DNA of 64,000 nt from Dipylidium caninum (taxonomy: Eukaryota > Platyhelminthes > Cestoda > Cyclophyllidea > Dipylidiidae), in assembly GCA_017562135.1 (NCBI GenBank), contig QEYB01000062.1, positions 186,001 to 250,000 of the forward strand. Direction: 5' to 3'. The translations under genes and the position numbers were made by a program. The notes beneath the pieces were generated by a model. It was not told the DNA's origin, made no database searches, and worked only from the letters and a program-made list of their open reading frames with translations. Positions 58,122 through 64,000 of this stretch are shown piece after piece; position 1 is the stretch's first letter; each line of letters opens with the position of its first letter.

Positions 58122-61100
58122 GTATGTTCACTTGAATTTTATGTTTTTGTAAAGTTAAGTGTAGTTTATTAATGTAAACCCTTTTAGCGAAGATGTCGAA
58201 AGCGATGAAAAATGGAGGCTAAATCCCGCAGAAGAAACAAAAGTGGAACGCCTTAGCATTAAGCGATTTTAACAAGATAAGTGTAGCCCAAACGTTATAA
58301 AACCGCGTGTAAAATACAGCGCTTTTGACATTTCAAATAAGTAATTAAGCCTGAAAATATGCTCGTGGCAGACCGTTAAAATTTCGAGTCAGAACTGCTA
58401 ACCTAGAGAGTTGTCCATCAAAATTGTCGTTTTCAAGTTAGTAACTACTCTATTTTGCCAATAATCTTTATGAGACTGAAAGGAATCAGTCATTCGTGGA
58501 CTAGTTCTTCTGACAGCCCTAGTTCCCACTAGGGAGGGGAATGTAAGTGTTAGCTTTTGTTAAAGGCCGAGTGTTGAAGCGGTGGAATGACTCCTGTCTG
58601 CCTTAACTGTCTGCCCGTCCACACAGGCTGCACGTGTGTCCGCTTGGTGCTGATCGACACTGCGGGACTGCATCCGTTTCCGGCGATGCGTGAACTACGA
58701 ATGCGAACGGGGAGCGCTTTCGTGTTCGTCTTCGCCTACGATTCTGCCGACTCCCTCCACGAGGCCATCCGACTGCACACTGATCTCCAACGTGTCAAAG
58801 GTACGCTTTCACCCACGCCCGTCCCCTGCCCGCCCCCCCGCCCCCCTTCACCGAAGCAGGCGTGACGACCGCGACGAGGAAGAATGGCATTGCAGTTGCA
58901 AAGCATAAATTATGCAATAGCCTGCCACACTTTTCCTCGCCACGCCGTAAAGAAGACAAGGGTGTATACTTGCGGGAGTGTGTGTGTGTGTGTGGCTATG
59001 TTGCCCACTTTGATAACTAAGTTGGTGTAAAAATGCCATTTGTGTACTTTCGAGTGAGTTTCAGTGAATGCCAGTGAAGGGACAGTCCTGTTGTCTCCTC
59101 CCTAAAAGGCACTGTTCATCCCTGCTTTTCGCGTATAACCCTCGGCTGCGACTTTTCAGCAAAGTAACAGACTGTAAGGGTTCTTCGCAGGCTTTGAGGG
59201 TAATTAAGAGGCTTGTTAGACGAATTTTATCGGCACCGGCTAGAGAAGATGTTCCAATGGGTCGGATATCGCTTTTTCCAGGCGACAAATTTGATCCGAG
59301 GAGTGTCATCTTCGTGGGAAACAAGGCCGACTTGCTGACTGTTCCGTCCATCATCGAGGGGGGAGACGATTGACGGAGCAGCGGTTAACTATGAGGCGAA
59401 GGAAGAGGCTTCACCTCGGCCCGGTGGCGCCAGTGAAGCAGTGGTTTTGGCGGCGGACGAGTTGCAGACAACCGCGCGCAGCTTGTTGGACCGCCTGGGA
59501 TGTCCACTGATCGAAACCAGCGCCCGCCTCGGTTGCAACGTCCTTGAGGTCTTTCACTCCATTCTCTGGCCCATGCTGCTGTCCAACTCGAATCTCTCCG
59601 GTCGCGTCACTCCAGCCGACATCGCTAACGGGCATTACGGAGAGGACTCTCCGATCCGCAGACCGCAGGAGACTGAATTTGTCAACAAGAAGATTAGCTG
59701 GCCGTGGAGGAATGCCTCTGATCATCCCGTAAGTCGCAAATTTGTCCCATCGCGCGGTTGACAATCGGACTATGTGCTTCGGCACTTGTGTCTCCACTTC
59801 ACTTTGCCTCTTCAACGCGGACCGCTTGAAAAATTGCCTCACGAAAAGCGGGGATCAGACTGATTGCCTTGTCACCGGCTAGTCTCTCTCAGGTCTACTC
59901 TTCACACACACGTTTGTGACTTTTACACCTTTTCCCCCATTCTGTTGCGGAAGAGACCAAAGCCTCACGTAAAACTCTTTCGCAAAGGAAGGAGACACTC
60001 TTTGACGAGAATAATGTTATTTTCGGAATTCTCTATCGGTCTGGGAAAGGACGCCTCTGAGGGAGAGCTTAAACTCGGGCCTTTATCATGCGGCGTAAGT
60101 TTGGCGCGGGGCAAACACTCGCCCCTTCCTCGTCCCTCTCCTGTCCGGTGTTCCCACTCCTCTCAGTGGGGGGCGTCTGCCCTTAGAAGTGGCCGGAGAG
60201 GCGACGCGGCAAAGCAGCCGGACAGGACTTATCCAGAGGGGAATTGCTACTGGTCGGTGGTTTCTGGCAGGCCGCAAGCCGAGAAGTTTCCCCACAGCCT
60301 GTTAAATGCATTTGTTTTGGTAGCGGTAAACACGGTCTGGGACGGTGTGCATCCACACTCTTTGAAATGACCGTTTATGGGTCGGAAGTGTTAAAACCCG
60401 CTAAGCCGACTCCGCCTCAGCTGCAGTCCGAGTCAAGTGAACCATCGAAAGAGAGGAGCCGAGGGCTCGTCCATCAGCGAGGCCTTCGTGTCCACACTCG
60501 ACGGTGGTTGAGGCTATTTCACGAAGAAGACGCTGGAGAGGCGTCCGCTGCTCCCGACGCCACTGCCTCAGCGTGGGGCGTATCTCGCGGGAGCCACGAA
60601 GGGCACCTGGTGGAAGTACAACTTCTCGGATCTTTGGATTTCTCGTCGAATAGCAGGCATCGGTGGATGGGTCCAGCAACCTCTAGTTCCAACTCAATCT
60701 TCAAACACTTCAACTTTCCTGTCACCCTTTTTTTGCGCAACAGATGAAGACCGCAATATTGCCGAGCATTCGCTATTTTTTGGTCCAGATGCCGTGAAAG
60801 AGTTGGACATCTCCACCTCAAGATGAGACGGGTATGCAGGTAAAGAGAAAGGTTTTGCCGTACTGCGGCCCAGAGCCAGTACCCCCAAACCCCCTGTCAG
60901 TCGAAAGTAATGGCTTTTTTCAACAATGCGAGGCGGCGAAGTCCGAGACACCGGTCACATGTATGCTTTTGAAGGAAGTAGAGAAGTGCATGAATCCCCG
61001 CTCGCGTGTTTTGCCACCTTCTCCATGGGGTAGGTCTTCGCTTGCAGTGCATCCGAGCGCACAAAACGCTAGATCTAGCGACTTTAGATGGCTTGTTTTT

Positions 61101-63120
61101 GGCTACAAACCATGTCCTTGTGATGGATGCTTGGGGGCCCGCTGGGGGTGGGTTCACTTGCCTTCCAACAGGGCGAATTGCGGCGCCCCCCTCGCCTCCT
61201 CAAGACCGTCCACTCTGCTCCCCAGCTCTTAGCTCCCTTTTGAAGACGACTCACTTCTTAATGCCCAACGCAAAAAAAAATCGCCTCACTAAAGCGCTTT
61301 CTTCACTGACTTCGCCCTGGAACTGGTGATTGCTGCGCGATGGACTCACTGCGGTCACGTGGCCGTATGCACAGCGGTCGGTGTCAGCGGCTGCCTTTAC
61401 AGTGCAGGATGCTTTAAAGAAGAAGACAGGAGGAGGAGGAGGAGGACACGGTGAGACGAAAGAGACTGCACTGGTCTCACACGGAGGTGACCTTTCCGCT
61501 ATCGCGAGGAATAATCGGAGAGGAGCTAATAAACTTGTCCCCAGGGCACAACAATTTATGCTTCTTCTATGCGGGGTTTGATCTTTATGGTTGCGGATCA
61601 CTCGCGAGTACCACTGGCCAGCCTATCTTGTGAGCATCTTAAGGGCGCGGAAGGATCCACATCAGCCGGTTTCGCCCAACTTCTCGAGCAGGAGACTCTG
61701 AAGGCGGATTTAATTAGCACATGAGTTAGTTGCATGTGGATCGCTGGACTGACATTAGCAAGTCGCTGAGGCTCCTCTACCTTCTAGCGTCTTAGATCCC
61801 AAATCGCAGAGTCTAATTAACCAAACGCCTATTGCCCAATTTGTTCTGTTAAGTCAGCCCTGCGGAAGCAGTAAATAAGCCTAGTGCATTAAACTTTCAC
61901 GACTTCTTGATGTGGTTTGGCTACTTTAAATGACGGCACAAGACTCCGCTTTGTCAAGTCCCGACTGCCATCCTGTTGGACAGTTAATGACGCAAATGGC
62001 GATATTTTCAGCATTGCATAGTGAGGCAGAAATTGTCTGGCCTCTGGTAGCGACGCACTGGTGGAGGAAGCTGAACGCCGTTTTTTTGTCTGCTACCAAG
62101 GAGGCAGACCATCCCTGAACACCGTAGTAGGGTAAACGGAGCTTGGAGGAAAGCCAGTCTACCGAAGTCACCAGCACTTTCGCCTTCTGATTAAAAGTTC
62201 TCTCTTTTGTTCGCCTGCAGACGGCATTCCCGATCAACTCGAGCTTCAATCCGTCGAAGCAGCCTTCGCCGTGCCGGTCACGGATGCAGGACGAGCGTCG
62301 TCGGAAAATCAGCTGCGTGGAGCACGACATGCTCGTGGGGGGCACGTTGTTCGTGGCGCGAGACGAGGTGAATCGTAAATTTAGCGTGGGTTCACGCCTT
62401 CTCCCCTCTCCAAACGGCCATGCTCACCACTACCGCCGCCCGGAGCGAAATACTAATAATAACGACAACAACAACAGTAGTAATGACAGCAGTTACCACC
62501 TCGTCGTGAATACTGCGTATAATCGGCCGGCCTCGCGCAGCCACTCGGTGGACAATTCGTTGGCGGACAAGGCGGCCCCTTACCGCGACACCAATTCCAC
62601 TGGCAGTGCCTACTCGGGGCGCAGCTACAGCTCGCTTAGTTCTGTTGAGAAGGAGAACATCTGGAGGTTGTCCGTCTCGTCCGACCCACGCTCTGGGTAC
62701 GGCCGTTTCCTCAGTCCCAGTCCGAAGCGCTCCCTCAGGGATTGTGAACTGACCGCCGACATGTGCCTCAATTCGCTAGACTTTGTTCAAGAGGTGGGCT
62801 ACTACCTGGACCCCTCGCACCGGCCGGAAGATAGCAGTGAGCCCCGAGTGCCGCAAGTTCCCACTCTGCAAATGGTGAATTTGGGCCGCCGGGGACGGTC
62901 GCCGCAGCCGACGTCGTCGTTGACGCCGGTGGCGAGGGACAGAGCGAAGAGGCGAAGTGTGTTCAGCCAGTCAAACTTCTGTTTGGTGGACCAGATCTGC
63001 GAGGCCAACGAACCGACCAGTCCGCGCAGTGAGCACGAGTTCAACCTCATCGTGCCCGAGTCGCATCGGAGAGGCATCAGCCAGGGCGCCGGCAAGTCCC
63101 CGAACTGCAAAATAAGCTGA
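57941..63120 (+). CDS. RASD (Dexras/Rhes)-like Ras GTPase with long C-terminal tail and CaaX box
   Basis: Four exons: 57941-58121, 58627-58800, 59282-59728 and 62221-63120. They give 1702 nt, one base more than 567 codons. The G domain (about residues 16-225) has G1 GAAKVGKS (23-30), switch I Thr48 in RPTVEET, G3 DTAGLHPFPAMR (71-82), G4 NKAD (132-135) and G5 ETSAR (196-200). HPFPAMR is typical of RASD proteins. Ala and Lys replace Gly12 and Gly13 of Ras, and Leu75 sits at the Gln61 position, so intrinsic GTPase activity is predicted to be low. An acidic insert follows G4. The tail of about 340 residues has an Asn-rich run, basic Ser-Pro motifs (SPSPKRS, KRRSVFS) and ends NCKIS, a CaaX box predicted to be farnesylated for membrane binding. 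RASD family members are about 280 residues, so this is roughly double. One frame break lies in exon 3. Confidence 0.85.
58627..58800 (+). CDS. Ras-like gene exon 2 (G3)
   Basis: The acceptor ccgtccacacag is followed by VRLVLIDTAG, HPFPAMR and AFVFVFAYDSADSLHEAIRL. Phase 1 in and out, donor AAAG|GTACGC. Confidence 0.9.
58978..58994 (+). repeat. (GT)8 dinucleotide microsatellite
   Basis: Seventeen bases of alternating G and T in intron 2 of the Ras-like gene. Confidence 0.85.
59282..59728 (+). CDS. Ras-like gene exon 3 (G4, G5) with a frame break
   Basis: FVGNKADLL is in one frame and, after the six-G run at 59358-59363, the frame must shift by one for VVLAADELQTTARSLL and IETSARLGCNVLEV. Read literally, the first frame stops at 59371-59373. 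The donor CATCCC|GTAAGT is in phase 0. Confidence 0.82.
59729..62220. other. Ras-like gene intron 3
   Basis: A 2.5-kb intron. An open frame at 60.2-60.7 kb is the most protein-like piece in it, but exon 3 and exon 4 join cleanly in phase 0 without it. A (GGA)6 run lies at 61429-61446. Confidence 0.6.
61429..61446 (+). repeat. (GGA)6 microsatellite
   Basis: Six perfect units inside intron 3 of the Ras-like gene. Confidence 0.85.
62221..63120 (+). CDS. Ras-like gene exon 4 (tail and CaaX)
   Basis: The acceptor tgttcgcctgcag joins in phase 0. A 300-codon exon without domain similarity after the first 40 residues. It has an Asn/Ser run encoded by AAT/AAC repeats and ends CKIS plus TGA. Confidence 0.87.
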   Translation, partial: TAFPINSSFNPSKQPSPCRSRMQDERRRKISCVEHDMLVGGTLFVARDEVNRKFSVGSRLLPSPNGHAHHYRRPERNTNNNDNNNSSNDSSYHLVVNTAYNRPASRSHSVDNSLADKAAPYRDTNSTGSAYSGRSYSSLSSVEKENIWRLSVSSDPRSGYGRFLSPSPKRSLRDCELTADMCLNSLDFVQEVGYYLDPSHRPEDSSEPRVPQVPTLQMVNLGRRGRSPQPTSSLTPVARDRAKRRSVFSQSNFCLVDQICEANEPTSPRSEHEFNLIVPESHRRGISQGAGKSPNCKIS

Positions 63121-64000
63121 GGACGTGGACCGGACACCGCGACTCGCGTCGATTGCTCTCACTCGTGTCAGCATTCACCCTTTACAACTGCCTCTCCCCC
63201 ACCCCCCCCCCCCACACTATACATATTCCACTGTATTTACGATGACAAGCGAATAACACCTTTGGCTAGCACACCGGCTGCCCGAGGCTGCAGTGGGGGC
63301 GCGGGCGAAGCCATCAGGGCTCACTTCACCAGGCAGCGCCGACACAATCGGGAGAAGTGGCAGTTGGGGTGGAGCGAGTCGACCAAGCGCATCTCCCCGA
63401 TAAGTGGGCAGCCCCCGTCTCTTTGAGGGTAATTGCGAATGCACTGGGCGGAGGAGATGTGCACTTTAACGGTGGAGCGGTGAATTTTGTCACAGAGTCA
63501 CTTCAAGCTGTTTTGTGACCAAAGTTAACTTTTGTAGGAAAAGAAGTTTTTTTCCCCATTTTGCTCGTCTAATTGGTCTGCGGTGTCAACACGCCCCAGT
63601 CCTAATATTAAATGAACCTCAGTGTAAACGACTGTGAATGCTCTTCTCAACTGTTCGGCGGATCAAACTTGCTGCTGGCGAAAGGAGGGCGGCTTAAAAA
63701 CAACTCGAGACTGCATTAAAATACCCCTGGCGTTGAGAATGTTGCAGCTGCGTAGGCTTCGAGGCGATTTCGTGGGACAAAAAACCGTGGCTCCCCATGG
63801 GACTACGCCGTCCGTGCTATTCATTTCGGCAGGTGGGCGTGGGAGGACCAGGGCACCCGCTGGCCTCACCACAACTTTCGCCGCCTACTCGCGAAGGCTG
63901 GGCAGTAAGCGCGTGAAGTAAAAGAGGCGATTTGATGGGGGAAAGCGGCGTGACCGACCCGCCTCGGACGGAGGCTGCGACCCTAAGCACCCCTTTTTTC
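63121..64000. other. 3' flank of the Ras-like gene
   Basis: Probably 3' UTR and downstream DNA. It has a C run at about 63202-63213. ATTAAA, a variant polyadenylation signal, is at 63608-63613. No further exon is visible. Confidence 0.5.
63608..63613 (+). promoter_or_regulatory. ATTAAA polyadenylation signal candidate of the Ras-like gene
   Basis: The commonest variant signal, about 490 nt after the stop. No AATAAA is seen between the stop and this point. Confidence 0.3.

Noticed and set aside
60244..60747. Possible extra exon of the Ras-like gene
   Set aside because: Exons 3 and 4 join in phase 0 and the total is an exact codon multiple after the one-base correction; the frame here has no homology.
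1..64000. CRISPR arrays, phage, toxin-antitoxin or other bacterial systems
   Set aside because: The window is intron-rich eukaryotic DNA; no regularly spaced repeats or bacterial gene clusters are present.

Overview
The window is eukaryotic nuclear DNA, most likely from a parasitic flatworm and probably a tapeworm. The genes are cut into small exons with canonical GT/AG borders. Intron sizes run from 34 and 77 nt to more than 5 kb. The protein set includes a kinase-less FGF-receptor-like protein of the FGFRL1/nou-darake type. There are no operons, bacterial genes, CRISPR arrays or recognisable phage genes. The species call is inference; the gene structures were read directly from frame, splice-site and phase agreement.

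All four supported genes lie on the + strand. (1) About 10.5-17.0 kb (possibly starting at 1.3 kb): a multi-exon gene for a long helical protein I could not assign to a family. (2) 29,996-38,980: an FGFRL1/nou-darake-like receptor with signal peptide, three Ig-like domains, one membrane span and a short Ser/Pro/Thr-rich tail without a kinase. A GC-rich promoter-like block and a noncoding first-exon candidate lie 2 kb upstream. (3) 45.9-53,891: a phosphoribosyl-pyrophosphate synthetase-associated protein (PRPSAP), the catalytically degenerate partner of PRPP synthetase. (4) 57,941-63,120: a RASD (Dexras/Rhes)-like Ras GTPase with a very long C-terminal tail ending in a CaaX box.

The rest is intergenic or intronic: 1-1.3 kb, 1.6-10.5 kb, 17.0-27.7 kb, 39-45.9 kb, 53.9-57.9 kb and 63.1-64 kb. 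It holds short microsatellites and a 21-bp tandem duplication but no recognisable transposon. Composition is sharply mosaic: an AT-rich, T-skewed block from about 44 to 54 kb contains PRPSAP, while the flanks are close to balanced with GC-rich islands.

The genes are unrelated functionally: receptor signalling, nucleotide synthesis, small-GTPase signalling and an unknown. I see no evidence of a linked system. The best leads are the unusual third Ig domain of the receptor, the Ras protein with Leu at the Gln61 position, two single-base frame breaks in G runs, start codons that sit 10-16 nt after acceptor-like sites in three genes, and the unidentified long helical protein.
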